From NCBI RefSeq assembly GCF_014672835.1, contig NZ_CP060244.1, positions 2,597,001-2,661,000 on the forward strand: DNA of 64,000 nt, in the 5' to 3' direction. The first letter of the stretch is position 1. Each line of letters opens with the position of its first letter. Both the position numbers and the translations under genes were made by a program. Below are positions 38,340-48,045 of the stretch, in pieces. The notes below the pieces were generated by a model, which had not been told where the DNA came from, ran no database searches, and worked only from the letters and a program-made list of their open reading frames with translations. This DNA is from Entomobacter blattae (GTDB taxonomy: Bacteria > Pseudomonadota > Alphaproteobacteria > Acetobacterales > Acetobacteraceae).

Positions 38340-39119
38340 TTAAAAACTATCATCCCCCCAACTTCCGCCGTCAAAGCCGCTATCATCAAAACCACCTCCA
38401 TCGAAATTATCGGCACCGGCATCGAAATTTTGATCGACAAAGGTTCCAGCGCCGGCAAAGGGATCGGAAGAGGCTGCCCCACCAAAACCTCCACTATCAG
38501 CGGCACCCAAAAAGCTATTATCTGCTGCTCCTGCCATTGGGTCCGAATGGTGGCTGAACAGGCTGGTTAGCGCATTGCCTACCATTACCCCACCAGCAAC
38601 CCCAGCAGCCGTAGACAAGGCAGACCCCAAAAAGCCACTTCCCTGCCTTTGAAACATTCCTGGCTGATACCCAGGCGGATAAGCAGCCTGCGTAGGGGGA
38701 GCATATCTTTGCTGAGGTGGTGGAGCTGAAGGTTGTCCGCCCCAACCAGAGGGCGGGGCAGAGGCCGAGGAAGCGGCTGCTCCCCCCCCAAACAGAGTGC
38801 GGAAAAACCCACCCCCTGAAGGCTGACTTCCTACACGAGCTGCTGCTTGTTGCTGAACATAGTGCTGGGCTTGCTGTAACTCCCACTGGAGATGGCGTAT
38901 ACGATTTTGCGCTTCGGCCAGGGCCGCCTCCTGCACAACCGCCATTTGCGTTATACGATAGGCTGATTCAGGATATTTCTGGATATTTTCCTGAATGAAC
39001 CGGTTAGCTTCAGGGTCAAGCGGGGGCAGGGTTGCTGGCACACTCCCTGCTGTTCCTGATTGTTGCCCACTTACACGTGCAAAAAAATTTGCAATAAGCT
39101 CTTTTTCATCGTTGTTCAT
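38340..39119 (-). CDS. DUF2076 domain-containing protein
   Basis: 259 aa. Residues 1-110 are charged and helical (MNNDEKELIANFFARV, PPLDPEANRFIQENIQKYPES, YRITQMAVVQEAALAEAQNRI), the conserved part of DUF2076. A Q/A-rich and Pro/Gly/Ser-rich linker follows, then a glycine-zipper segment FLGSALSTAAGVAGGVMVGN and an Asp/Gly-rich acidic tail. There is no signal peptide. The function of the family is unknown. Confidence 0.82.
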   Translation of the reverse strand: MNNDEKELIANFFARVSGQQSGTAGSVPATLPPLDPEANRFIQENIQKYPESAYRITQMAVVQEAALAEAQNRIRHLQWELQQAQHYVQQQAAARVGSQPSGGGFFRTLFGGGAAASSASAPPSGWGGQPSAPPPQQRYAPPTQAAYPPGYQPGMFQRQGSGFLGSALSTAAGVAGGVMVGNALTSLFSHHSDPMAGAADNSFLGAADSGGFGGAASSDPFAGAGTFVDQNFDAGADNFDGGGFDDSGFDGGSWGDDSF

Positions 39120-39333
39120 GAATTCTATCCATCAGCCAATTTTGCTGTTATAAAACTGTTATAAATAAAGTACCTAACTATTATATGATAAACGCTTAAT
39201 GAGAGAACAAGGTTTATTATCCATCCTTCACTAAGTCTCTTATTTCATGAGTATAACGTGTTAAAAGATTATAGATAAACAAAAAATTTGCCGCTTTTCC
39301 CCCTTTTTAAACTAAACACGCAAGGGTTATCTT

Positions 39334-40209
39334 ATGTGTTCTGCCTCTTCTACCTCTGTTCTCTCCTTTCAAGATCTTATTCTTACATTACACAATTTTT
39401 GGTCCAAACAAGGCTGCGCAATCTTACAGCCTTACGATGTAGAAATGGGAGCGGGCACACTTTCGCCCCATACTTCCCTCAGAGCACTTGGCAAAACCCC
39501 CTGGAAAGCGGCCTATGTCCAACCTTGCCGCAGGCCCTCGGATGGACGCTACGGTGAAAACCCCAACCGCCTGCAGCATTACTACCAATATCAGGTTTTA
39601 TTAAAACCCTCTCCTGACAATAGCCAACAACTTTTGATTGAGAGTTATAAAGCCATTGGGATTGATCCTTTGGCTCATGATATTCGATTTGTCGAAGATG
39701 ATTGGGAGAACCCTACTATCGGGGCATGGGGGCTTGGTTGGGAAGTCTGGTGTGATGGGATGGAAGTGACCCAGTTTACCTATTTCCAGCAAGTGGGGGG
39801 CATTAGTACAGAGATCCCCTCAACAGAGTTAACCTATGGGCTAGAACGCCTGGCTATGTATGTGCAAGGGGTTGAAAATGTTTATGAGCTAAAATTCAAT
39901 AATGAAGGGCTCACTTATGGGGATGTATTTTTACGTGCCGAACAGGACTATTCGCGCCATAATTTTGAACTCGCTAATACTGAAATTCTTTTTCGCCATT
40001 TTGCTGATGCCGAGCAAGAATCCCTCTCCCTCGCCCAAGCCGGTCTTGCCCAACCTGCTTATGATCAGTGCCTAAAAGCCAGCCATCTTTTTAACTTGCT
40101 TGATGCCAGGGGGGTTATCAGTGTAAACGAACGGGCTGCCTATATCGGCCGCGTACGCACTTTAGCCAAAGCCTGCTGTGAAGCATGGTTGGCTCACGAG
40201 AACCAATAG
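39334..40209 (+). CDS. glyQ: Glycyl-tRNA synthetase alpha subunit
   Basis: 291 aa. Catalytic subunit of the bacterial alpha2beta2-type enzyme. Characteristic sequences are [42 protein letters not shown]-type motif 2 region, and [17 protein letters not shown]. It is followed by glyS after 13 nt. Confidence 0.97.
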   Translation: MCSASSTSVLSFQDLILTLHNFWSKQGCAILQPYDVEMGAGTLSPHTSLRALGKTPWKAAYVQPCRRPSDGRYGENPNRLQHYYQYQVLLKPSPDNSQQLLIESYKAIGIDPLAHDIRFVEDDWENPTIGAWGLGWEVWCDGMEVTQFTYFQQVGGISTEIPSTELTYGLERLAMYVQGVENVYELKFNNEGLTYGDVFLRAEQDYSRHNFELANTEILFRHFADAEQESLSLAQAGLAQPAYDQCLKASHLFNLLDARGVISVNERAAYIGRVRTLAKACCEAWLAHENQ

Positions 40210-40222
40210 GCAGGAAACCACC

Positions 40223-42301
40223 ATGAACGAGCTTTTTATTGAACTTTTTTCTGAAGAAATTCCTGCCAGAATGCAAAAAACGGGCGCTGAAACCCTTGGT
40301 CGATTAATAGGGGAAGCTCTAAAGCCGTTAAAAGTGCAGCAGGTAAAACTTTACAGCACACCAAGACGAATTGCGGGCTGTTTTATAGTAGAGGCCGAAA
40401 TTCCCGCTTCTGTCATTTCAGAGCGTGGCCCCAGAGAAACAGCCCCAGAAAAAGCCCTTGAAGGATTTTTGCGCAAATTTCAGGCTACTCAAAATGAGTT
40501 GACCAAGGAAAACGGCTTTTGGGTTCTCCACCGAAATCAGCCAGCAATTCCTGCTGAAGCGTTTATTGCCAAAACCCTCCCAGAGTTATTATGGCAATTT
40601 CCTTGGCCAAAATCTCAACGCTGGGGAAAAGGCAGCACTTTCACATGGGTAAGACCTCTCCATAAGATCCTCTGCCTGTTGAATGGTAAGGTGGTATATT
40701 TCCCCCTCTCCCATAATGGCGATACTGGTCATGATGATACTGGCCACAATCTTTCCTCAGGCTCTGAAACGGCAGGCCACCACTTCCTTAGCTCTGGCTT
40801 TTTCTCAGTGAGCAGTTGTAAGGATTGGGAAGAAAAGCTTTCAAGCCATTTCGTTATTGCTGACACCGACCAACGACGCAAAACCCTTCTGCAAGGTCTG
40901 GAAAAGCTGACAGAAGCAGAAAATCTTACCATTGCTCCTGATACAGGACTGGTTGAAGAAGTAACAGGTCTGGTCGAATGGCCTGTTCCCTTCCTAGGGA
41001 GAATAGAGGAAAGCTTTATGGATTTACCCATAGAGGTCATGCAGGTTTCCATGCGCGTTAACCAACGGTATTTTACCTTACTGCATAAGGGAACCCATCA
41101 GCCTGCACCTTGGTTTGCTTTTGTTGCCAACATTCCCCCATCCGATGGGGGAACCCTCACCGTTAAAGGCAACGAGCGCGTATTAAGAGCCCGATTTGCC
41201 GATGCTCGTTACTTCTGGGATCATGATCGCAAAACCCCACTCTTCAGCAAGCTTGACCGTTTAAAGGCCGTAACCTTTCATGCCAAATTAGGCACCCAAT
41301 TTGAAAGAACCCAACGCCTAATTTCCCTTAGCAGCTTTATTGCCAAAAATATTGGTGCTTCCCCCACTTTAGCAGAACGCTCAGCCCTGCTTTGTAAAAT
41401 TGACCTCACCACCGGAATGGTAGGGGAATTTCCTGAACTACAAGGCGTTATGGGGGGCTATTATGCCTTGCATGATCAAGAAGATCCTGCCTGTGCCCAA
41501 GCCATTACCGAGCACTACAGCCCTAAAGGCGTCAATGATGGAGTACCTACAGCCCCTGTTTCTATCAGCCTTGCCCTGGCCGATAAAATTGATACTCTTG
41601 CGGGCTTTTTTGCAGTGGGAGAAAAACCCACTGGCTCGGGTGACCCTTACGCCTTGCGCAGGGCAGCCTTAGGAGTGTTACGAATGATTAGGGAAAACCA
41701 ACTTTCCCTAGCACTTGAAGAAACTTTCCAATACGCTCTTTCTCTTTACCCTGAAACGCTTTCCCAACCTGAGACCCTACAGGAGCTTATGGAGTTTATT
41801 AGAGAACGCCTTCGCATTCAACTCCGTAGCGAAGACGTCCCCCACGATATTCTTGCGGCCATTTTGTCTGCTGCCTCTCTTCTGGACGTCAACCAAATTG
41901 TAGAGCGCATAAAACATCTCACACAATTCCTAAAAACAGAAGAAGGTCTTAACCTGTTGGCCGTTGTTAAAAGGGCAAATAATATTCTGCGCATTGAAAA
42001 CCGCAAGGATGGCCCCCATCATGGCGATGTTACCCCTAACTTGCTCACAGAACCCAGTGAGCAAACCCTTTATAAGGTTTTTTCTAAGGTGCTTCCTGCG
42101 ACCCAACAGGCACTGCAAGACAATAATTACCCTCAGGCTCTTACAGAACTTTCTTCAACCAGATCCATACTGGATACCTTTTTTGAAACTGTTACTGTTA
42201 ACGATCCTTCGGAAGATTTACGAAAAAATAGGTTGAAACTTCTTTCCCAGCTTACTGAAATGGCCAAAAGCGTTGCGGATTTTACCCAAATTGATGGATA
42301 A
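40223..42301 (+). CDS. glyS: Glycyl-tRNA synthetase beta subunit
   Basis: 692 aa from ATG at 40223, with AGGA 8 nt upstream. Opens MNELFIELFSEEIPARMQK as expected. The central region resembles an HD-type fold, and the C-terminal 100 residues form the DALR anticodon-binding helix bundle. At about residues 166-175 there is an in-frame 15-bp tandem duplication giving GDTGHDDTGH inside a variable loop. The stop codon lies 11 nt before the 20-bp tandem array, which is therefore the start of the glyS 3' UTR. Confidence 0.96.
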   Translation: MNELFIELFSEEIPARMQKTGAETLGRLIGEALKPLKVQQVKLYSTPRRIAGCFIVEAEIPASVISERGPRETAPEKALEGFLRKFQATQNELTKENGFWVLHRNQPAIPAEAFIAKTLPELLWQFPWPKSQRWGKGSTFTWVRPLHKILCLLNGKVVYFPLSHNGDTGHDDTGHNLSSGSETAGHHFLSSGFFSVSSCKDWEEKLSSHFVIADTDQRRKTLLQGLEKLTEAENLTIAPDTGLVEEVTGLVEWPVPFLGRIEESFMDLPIEVMQVSMRVNQRYFTLLHKGTHQPAPWFAFVANIPPSDGGTLTVKGNERVLRARFADARYFWDHDRKTPLFSKLDRLKAVTFHAKLGTQFERTQRLISLSSFIAKNIGASPTLAERSALLCKIDLTTGMVGEFPELQGVMGGYYALHDQEDPACAQAITEHYSPKGVNDGVPTAPVSISLALADKIDTLAGFFAVGEKPTGSGDPYALRRAALGVLRMIRENQLSLALEETFQYALSLYPETLSQPETLQELMEFIRERLRIQLRSEDVPHDILAAILSAASLLDVNQIVERIKHLTQFLKTEEGLNLLAVVKRANNILRIENRKDGPHHGDVTPNLLTEPSEQTLYKVFSKVLPATQQALQDNNYPQALTELSSTRSILDTFFETVTVNDPSEDLRKNRLKLLSQLTEMAKSVADFTQIDG
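40718..40747. repeat. In-frame 15-bp tandem duplication inside glyS
   Basis: GGCGATACTGGTCAT (40718-40732) is followed by GATGATACTGGCCAC (40733-40747), differing at three positions and encoding GDTGH-DDTGH. Confidence 0.8.
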
Positions 42302-42312
42302 GGGCGCAGCCT

Positions 42313-42928
42313 CCAATACTGCCCATAAGATCCCAATACTGCCCATAAGATCCCAATACTGCCCATAAGATCCCAATACTGCCCATAAGATCCCAATACT
42401 GCCCATAAGATCCCAATACTGCCCATAAGATCCCAATACTGCCCATAAGATCCCAATACTGCCCATAAGATCCCAATACTGCCCATAAGATCCCAATACT
42501 GCCCATAAGATCCCAATACTGCCCATAAGATCCCAATACTGCCCATAAGATCCCAATACTGCCCATAAGATCCCAATACTGCCCATAAGATCCCAATACT
42601 GCCCATAAGATCCCAATACTGCCCATAAGATCCCAATACTGCCCATAAGATCCCAATACTGCCCATAAGATCCCAATACTGCCCATAAGATCCCAATACT
42701 GCCCATAAGATCCCAATACTGCCCATAAGATCCCAATACTGCCCATAAGATCCCAATACTGCCCATAAGATCCCAATACTGCCCATAAGATCCCAATACT
42801 GCCCATAAGATCCCAATACTGCCCATAAGATCCCAATACTGCCCATAAGATCCCAATACTGCCCATAAGATCCCAATACTGCCCATAAGATCCCAATACT
42901 GCCCATAAGATCCCAATACTGCCCATAA
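42313..42928. repeat. Perfect 20-bp tandem array, 31 copies (minisatellite)
   Basis: The unit CCAATACTGCCCATAAGATC repeats with period 20: the 16-mer CCAATACTGCCCATAA starts at 42313 and every 20 nt to 42913 (31 copies), separated by 30 GATC tetramers. No copy carries a mismatch. The plus strand is C-rich and has no GGG; the minus strand has GGG every 10 nt with alternating 7-nt loops CAGTATT and ATCTTAT. Each unit is therefore a diverged dimer of a 10-bp element. It lies 11 nt after the glyS stop and directly before the glyS/infC terminator, so it is expected in the glyS 3' UTR. All three minus-strand frames are open because the unit has no minus-strand stop and 20 is not a multiple of 3; they encode the same 20-residue peptide and have no ribosome-binding site, so I do not call a gene. 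Confidence 0.98.
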
Positions 42929-42956
42929 AAAAAGGAAGCAAATGCTTCCTTTTTTT
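42927..42956. terminator. Bidirectional intrinsic terminator of glyS and infC
   Basis: AAAAAAAGGAAGC (42927-42939), loop AAAT, GCTTCCTTTTTTT (42944-42956). A-tract and T-tract on the two sides let it stop transcripts from either direction. The array lies on its glyS side. Confidence 0.9.
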
Positions 42957-42977
42957 ATTTCTGCTATAGCAAAAAAT

Positions 42978-43514
42978 CTATTTCGGTACCAAAATCATGA
43001 TCATCTGCCTATTTTCAAGTTTAGGCATTTGTTCAACCTTGGCAAACTCTTCCATATCGGTGCGAATGCGATCCAACACATTAACACCAAACTCCTGATG
43101 GGCCATTTCACGACCCCGGAACCGCAGCGTAACCTTTACCTTATCCCCATCGTCGATAAAGCTCTTCATCGCCCGCAACTTAACATTATAGTCATTTTGA
43201 TCAATATTAGGGCGTACCTTAATTTCTTTGATCTCTATAACTTTCTGTTTCTTCCGCGCTTCATTACGCTTTTTTTGCTGTTCGTATTTAAATTTTCCAT
43301 AATCCAGAATCTTAACAACAGGTGGGTCTGCATTCGGGCTGATCTCTAATAGATCAAGGCCAACAGCATAAGCCTGTTCCAGGGCTTCCTTCATGGAAAC
43401 AACACCGTGCATATTTCCTTCTGCATCAATAAGACGAACTTGCGGTACACGGATCTCTTCATTTACTCGTGGCCCTTCGCGGGTAGGCGGTGCGGGCATA
43501 GGGGGTCTAGCTAT
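42978..43514 (-). CDS. infC: Translation initiation factor IF-3
   Basis: 178 aa if translation begins at the ATA codon 43512-43514. AAGGAG (GGAG at 43521-43524) lies exactly 6 nt upstream of that ATA. The TTG at 43518-43520, two codons earlier, directly touches the ribosome-binding site and cannot use it, and the next ATG (codon 6 from the ATA) is 21 nt from it. IF-3 represses its own mRNA because it rejects non-AUG/GUG/UUG starts; E. coli infC uses AUU. The protein shows [39 protein letters not shown], a basic linker and [18 protein letters not shown], full length. rpmI and rplT, usual downstream neighbours, are absent. Confidence 0.95.
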   Translation of the reverse strand: MARPPMPAPPTREGPRVNEEIRVPQVRLIDAEGNMHGVVSMKEALEQAYAVGLDLLEISPNADPPVVKILDYGKFKYEQQKKRNEARKKQKVIEIKEIKVRPNIDQNDYNVKLRAMKSFIDDGDKVKVTLRFRGREMAHQEFGVNVLDRIRTDMEEFAKVEQMPKLENRQMIMILVPK

Positions 43515-43524
43515 GGTCAACTCC
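43512..43524 (-). promoter_or_regulatory. infC: infC ribosome-binding site with AUA start codon (autoregulatory start)
   Basis: On the minus strand, AAGGAG is followed by 6 nt (TTGACC) and ATA, then GCT AGA CCC. The geometry selects ATA as the initiator, the type of rare start by which IF-3 controls its own synthesis. Confidence 0.8.
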
Positions 43525-43733
43525 TTTTAAAAATTCCAATCAATCATTCATTTTTGAAAAACGATAAAACAGAAAAAAAAGTTTACATTTTTACCTGTTA
43601 TTATTTTTACTGTTGAAAAATAATCGTTTCACTGCCAGCCTGCAAGAGAATATTTTTGGGGAAACCCAGATTAAGCCTGTATTTCCCCTTTGAAAGCTGC
43701 TTTCTCATCACTTTCACTTGAAAAACATCCAAT

Positions 43734-45665
43734 CTAGTGATGATCCCGCACATCTGGGGCTAAAGCCTCGGCACTTAAGCATGCAAGAGCTTCGTTTAAC
43801 GGTAAAACCTCCTGGGCTGAACTGCCTAGCCTTCTTATCGCAACACTTCTCTCTTCTGCCTCCTTGCGGCCCACAACCAAAATGAGGGGAACATGCTTTA
43901 CGCTATGCTCACGAATTTTAGCGTTAATCTTTTCGTTCCGTATATCTGTTTCAACGGCCATACCAACTTTTCTAAACTGCTCAGCCACTTCTTGGGCATA
44001 TTCCCCTACATCGCTGACAATAGATGCCACCACAAGTTGAACAGGTGCTAACCATAAAGGGAAACGTCCGGCATGCTGCTCAATTAAAATACCAATAAAA
44101 CGCTCAAAAGAGCCGAGAATAGCCCGATGCAACATCACCGGCCTGTGTCTGGCACTATCTTCTCCAATAAAAGAAGCATCAAGACGTTCGGGCAAAACAT
44201 AATCGACCTGCAAGGTTCCACATTGCCAATCACGACCAATCGCATCCCGCAACACAAATTCTAGCTTGGGGCCATAAAATGCCCCTTCCCCTGGGTTGAG
44301 CTCGTATTCCATCCCCACCGTTTTGCAGGCCTCCTTAAGGGAATTTTCGGCCCTGTCCCACAAAGCGTCATCACCGGCTCTAACCTCTGGACGATCAGAA
44401 AACTTAATGCGAAATTCCTCAAAGCCTAGATCTTTGTAAACCTCACGGAGCATAAGAACAAAACGGGCTGTTTCATCGGCAATTTGATCTTCCTGGCAGA
44501 AAATATGCGCGTCATCCTGCACAAAGGAACGAACCCGCATTAACCCATGCAAAGCGCCAGATGGCTCAAATCGATGACAAGCTCCAAACTCTGCCATACG
44601 CAAGGGAAGCTCCCGATATGATCGTAACCCATGGCGGAAGATCTGAACGTGACAAGGGCAGTTCATGGGTTTTAAGGCATAGGTTTTATCCTCATCCTCA
44701 ACACTGGCAATAAACATGTTTTCGCGGAATTTTTCCCAGTGCCCAGAAGCCTCCCACAGCGAGCGGTCTACCAATTGAGGAGAACGCACTTCCTCATATC
44801 CGTGCCTAGCCTGCATACGGCGCATATAATCCTGCAAAGTTACATACAAGCGCCAGCCCTTGGCATGCCAAAAAACAGAACCAATAGCCTCTTCTTGAAA
44901 ATGGAACAAATCCATTTCACGGCCAATGCGCCTATGATCTCGCTTTTCGGCCTCTTCTAGTTGGTGAAGATAGGCTTCCAGCTCTTTTTGGTCCCGCCAG
45001 GCTGTGCCATAAATACGGGTCAGCATGGGGTTGCGATGATCCCCTCGCCAATAAGCGCCAGCAACTTTCATAAGCTTGAAAGCTTTGCCTATAGCGCCTG
45101 TGGAAGGCATGTGGGGGCCACGGCAAAGATCCAGCCATTCTCCCTGACGATAAACCGATATAGGCTCCTCTTCTGGCAAGTCACGGATAAGCTCTGCCTT
45201 AAAGCGCTCGCCCTTATTTTCAAAAAATTCTATGGCTTTATCACGCGGCCACACCTCACGCACAAATTTTTCATCCCGTGAGACAATCTCATGCATCTTT
45301 GCTTCAATGGCTGGAAAATCTTCAGAAGAAAACGGCTCATTGCGTGAAAAATCGTAATAAAAGCCATTCTCTACGGCAGGGCCAATCGTTACCTGCGTTC
45401 CTGGGTATAAACTCTGAACAGCCTCTGCTAGCACGTGTGCTGCATCATGGCGAATAAGCTCCAGGGCTTCCTTGTCCTTGCGGGTTACAAAGCGCACATG
45501 GGCATCATGGTCAACTTCTGTGCTCATATCCACCAACTTGCCATCCAACTCCATGACAAGGGCTGCACGAGCAAGGCCTGCCCCAATGGAGGATGCAATA
45601 GTTGTGCCTGTTACTGCCGTGTCAAACTGATGAACTGAACCGTCTGGCAGGGTAATGGCAGGCAT
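43734..45665 (-). CDS. thrS: Threonyl-tRNA synthetase
   Basis: 643 aa from ATG at 45663-45665, with CGGAG 7 nt upstream; the TTG-type frame start 16 codons earlier lacks support. Domains are TGS ([15 protein letters not shown]), the editing/SAD region with zinc-type [11 protein letters not shown], the class II core with [27 protein letters not shown] region and its Cys zinc ligand, and a C-terminal anticodon-binding domain ([14 protein letters not shown]). It follows a GT9 glycosyltransferase by 16 nt and precedes infC by 219 nt, the thrS-infC order widespread in bacteria. Confidence 0.97.
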   Translation of the reverse strand: MPAITLPDGSVHQFDTAVTGTTIASSIGAGLARAALVMELDGKLVDMSTEVDHDAHVRFVTRKDKEALELIRHDAAHVLAEAVQSLYPGTQVTIGPAVENGFYYDFSRNEPFSSEDFPAIEAKMHEIVSRDEKFVREVWPRDKAIEFFENKGERFKAELIRDLPEEEPISVYRQGEWLDLCRGPHMPSTGAIGKAFKLMKVAGAYWRGDHRNPMLTRIYGTAWRDQKELEAYLHQLEEAEKRDHRRIGREMDLFHFQEEAIGSVFWHAKGWRLYVTLQDYMRRMQARHGYEEVRSPQLVDRSLWEASGHWEKFRENMFIASVEDEDKTYALKPMNCPCHVQIFRHGLRSYRELPLRMAEFGACHRFEPSGALHGLMRVRSFVQDDAHIFCQEDQIADETARFVLMLREVYKDLGFEEFRIKFSDRPEVRAGDDALWDRAENSLKEACKTVGMEYELNPGEGAFYGPKLEFVLRDAIGRDWQCGTLQVDYVLPERLDASFIGEDSARHRPVMLHRAILGSFERFIGILIEQHAGRFPLWLAPVQLVVASIVSDVGEYAQEVAEQFRKVGMAVETDIRNEKINAKIREHSVKHVPLILVVGRKEAEERSVAIRRLGSSAQEVLPLNEALACLSAEALAPDVRDHH

Positions 45666-45681
45666 GGAAACACTCCGTTTA

Positions 45682-46602
45682 CTAAATAATTTCTGATATC
45701 GCTCTTTTAACACACTCTTCAGAAAGATTGGCTAAATCCGGTTCTTTTAAAACCCTAACCTGGCCATCCCTCTGCCCACGCGGGGCTGTCAGTTCAGGTT
45801 TGCTCTCCTGGGAAAACAAAACTACACATGGGCACCCCATCAACGCAGCCATATGCATAGGGCCCGTATCGTTCCCTAAGGCAAAATGGGCTTTTGCGGC
45901 AAGTGCTGCAAGATCTGTAAGTGCTGTTTTTCCTGTAAGGTCAATGGCAGAAGAACAATAACTGAGTATTTCCTCAGCCAAGGTTTTATCTGCTGCTGAA
46001 CCAACAACCACTGTTCTTAGTATATAGTGCTTTTCAAGCCAAGCGGCAATATGCCCAAAATAAGCAGCAGGCCAGCGTTTAGCCGGACGGTGTGGGGCTG
46101 CACCAGGAACAAAAAGACTATAATGCTGAGGCAGACCGAAGGAGGAGATAGGCCCTGCTAGCCAGCTTAAATCAAACACGGGAAATTCTGTTATTCCCGC
46201 CTCAACAAGCTGGTCTTTCTGGCGGTCAAGCGTATGCATAAAATTACGGTGGGGATTCCTGTGTCTGTGAGAGGCCCTCTGTGCAATACCTGACCATAAT
46301 GGCCTGCCGGCAAGGTAATAATAGAAGCTGGAGCGAGAAGAGGTTTGCAGGTCGTAAACAAAGTCAAACCCTTTAATTGTTTCGTGCAGGGTCCAAACTC
46401 TTGAGATTTGCCACCATTTAGGGCGACTATCTATAAGGACGGTATCAAACCAGGGAGAGCGTTGGGCTAAATCAACATAGGGGCGTGTGGTCAGCAGAGT
46501 AATATGATCAGTTTGATGTTTTTTCCGTATGGCGGCAAAAGCACTGAAACTGAGAACAAAATCGCCCAATGCCCCTAAGCGTATCACAAGAATTCGTGCC
46601 AA
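45682..46602 (-). CDS. Glycosyltransferase family 9 (heptosyltransferase-like)
   Basis: 306 aa. GT9/ADP-heptose-type LPS transferase: N-terminal [17 protein letters not shown]-terminal [24 protein letters not shown], then [22 protein letters not shown] with the nucleotide-sugar-binding motif. Enzymes of this family extend the LPS inner core at the inner membrane. No other LPS gene is adjacent; thrS follows by 16 nt so they are probably cotranscribed. Confidence 0.88.
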   Translation of the reverse strand: MARILVIRLGALGDFVLSFSAFAAIRKKHQTDHITLLTTRPYVDLAQRSPWFDTVLIDSRPKWWQISRVWTLHETIKGFDFVYDLQTSSRSSFYYYLAGRPLWSGIAQRASHRHRNPHRNFMHTLDRQKDQLVEAGITEFPVFDLSWLAGPISSFGLPQHYSLFVPGAAPHRPAKRWPAAYFGHIAAWLEKHYILRTVVVGSAADKTLAEEILSYCSSAIDLTGKTALTDLAALAAKAHFALGNDTGPMHMAALMGCPCVVLFSQESKPELTAPRGQRDGQVRVLKEPDLANLSEECVKRAISEII

Positions 46603-47270
46603 ATTCGACCTACTTCCTTCCCAGCCTCATACCGGTTATGATGGGGTTCAAAGAGAACCCGCTTTCTTGCTTCTATTAGCAATATCGCAACCCTGAGGCA
46701 AGAAAGCTCTCCCCTTCTCCCATATCCTTCATCAGAGCTGATGGCTCATGCCACACAAGAGAGCACTTTTCTCTCATAGTAATTTCTAATAGCACTCACA
46801 AATACAGAGCCCAAATACAGTGCAAAGCCCAAACAGAGGCATTCTACGATACTCACAACCCCTATCACCGGATTCCCTCTGTTCACTGGGTTCCTGCCAC
46901 CGGGTTCTCCAAAACCCACCTGAGAGAGTCTGTGCGAGTGGCAAGAGACATTCAAAACCAGAAGAGCAAGCGCTAGAACAACTCTCTCCAGAGATGCTCT
47001 GGTGACAGAAAGTCTCTATCCAAAGTACCAACGCGCAAGGCATCCATATAAAGCCCTAAGAAGAGGAAGATATTCTCTGCGCATGATATCCTCTGCACAC
47101 ATTATGCCTGACAGGCAGAATACCTTACAAGCAGACTGGCGGGTAATCCATCGAGCACTTAACGGCACGCTCGTCTATGACGACACACTCATCTATATAA
47201 GAGGAGACATGTTCAGCTTAATACCAAACATGGCCCTAATGACAACCCCATAAAAGGATAAGACTGTACA

Positions 47271-47313
47271 ATAGACGCTTAGCGTCCTGTGCTGCATCAA
47301 AGAGGTGGAATAA
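47271..47313. repeat. 43-nt displaced copy of glycosyltransferase gene segment
   Basis: 47271-47313 matches 48242-48284 inside the GT4 gene in the same orientation with three mismatches in 43 nt. The source encodes the region around SLMQQRTLSVY. Flanks of the two copies do not match. Confidence 0.92.
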
Positions 47314-47728
47314 GGAAAACACTGCCGCCCCGCTTACAGCTCTGCCAAGAGTTGGACAGCCTAATGGTTCAGAGAAGACTTGAGCAAAACAGGAGAAGAT
47401 ATAGTGATGACACCCCCCACTAGCGCCAGCAGAAAAGCCAGCCTCAAGCTAATATTTTGCACTCCCTCCCCCTTCCTCAAATGATCCTGTTTTACAGTAA
47501 GGACAGCCCCTGGTTTTCATTGCCATGCACATAAATTTCCATGGTGTCTACCAGGTGAGAGACATCCACGTTTACTCGAAACGTTGAAAGACAAACCCGA
47601 ACATAATAATGGGGGTTATGGGGGTGGTTATAAATGTTGGAAAAGAGTGTCGATAATCTTTCGAGAGAAGGATGAGAAGAAAGTGTATCAAGATGAAGAA
47701 AGAAAATTTACAGCATTCGCCGTACTAT

Positions 47729-47767
47729 CAAATGATCCTGCCAAATAGGCCTACCAAATGAGCCTGC
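47729..47767. repeat. 13-bp tandem repeat, three imperfect copies
   Basis: CAAATGATCCTGC, CAAATAGGCCTAC and CAAATGAGCCTGC follow one another directly. Confidence 0.8.
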
Positions 47768-47883
47768 AAGAGACATATCCCCGTTATAAAGCGATAAATT
47801 GCATAATATTGACGGCTTTTACAATTTTATGCCGAGTTTATAAGGGATCCTCCTACACCCTTTGAGGAGGAAATCTCCTATGA

Positions 47884-48045
47884 TATGAAAGAGGCATAAT
47901 TCAAGACAGAGGTTCTGAAGAGGGATTTGCTCGCGCTATCAGGAAAGTTAAAGAACTCTCCACAGAAGAACACGTGCTCCACAATATTCTTGATTCTTGT
48001 GAGCCTTTCCCTGATCCCATAACGAACCTCAACAAGCTTGGTTGA
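47884..48045 (+). pseudogene. Probable remnant of a small gene, start region frameshifted
   Basis: A start-less open frame of 53 codons reads YERGIIQDRGSEEGF, IRKVKELSTEEHVLHNILDS and ends LNKLG. A strong ribosome-binding site GAGGAGG (47864-47870) with ATG 9 nt later (47880) lies immediately upstream but in another frame, where it meets a stop at once. A single-base change would restore a continuous gene, so it looks like a broken small gene. I recognise no family. Confidence 0.4.

Noticed and set aside
42313-42928. CRISPR array
   Set aside because: The units are contiguous and identical with no variable spacers, and there are no cas genes.
42313-42928. Iteron-type replication origin
   Set aside because: 20-bp direct repeats resemble iterons in length, but 31 perfect copies are too many, and no rep, par or DnaA-box cluster is nearby.
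42133-42941. Three overlapping minus-strand protein genes of 219-257 codons
   Set aside because: They are consequences of a stop-free repeat unit and antisense glyS; no ribosome-binding sites, and a terminator separates them from infC.
43515-43520. TTG as the infC start
   Set aside because: It directly touches the GGAG sequence (spacing 0), so the ribosome could not place it in the P site.
47002-47253. 83-codon plus-strand ORF in the gene desert
   Set aside because: Begins at GTG without a ribosome-binding site, no family resemblance; kept only as part of the desert description.
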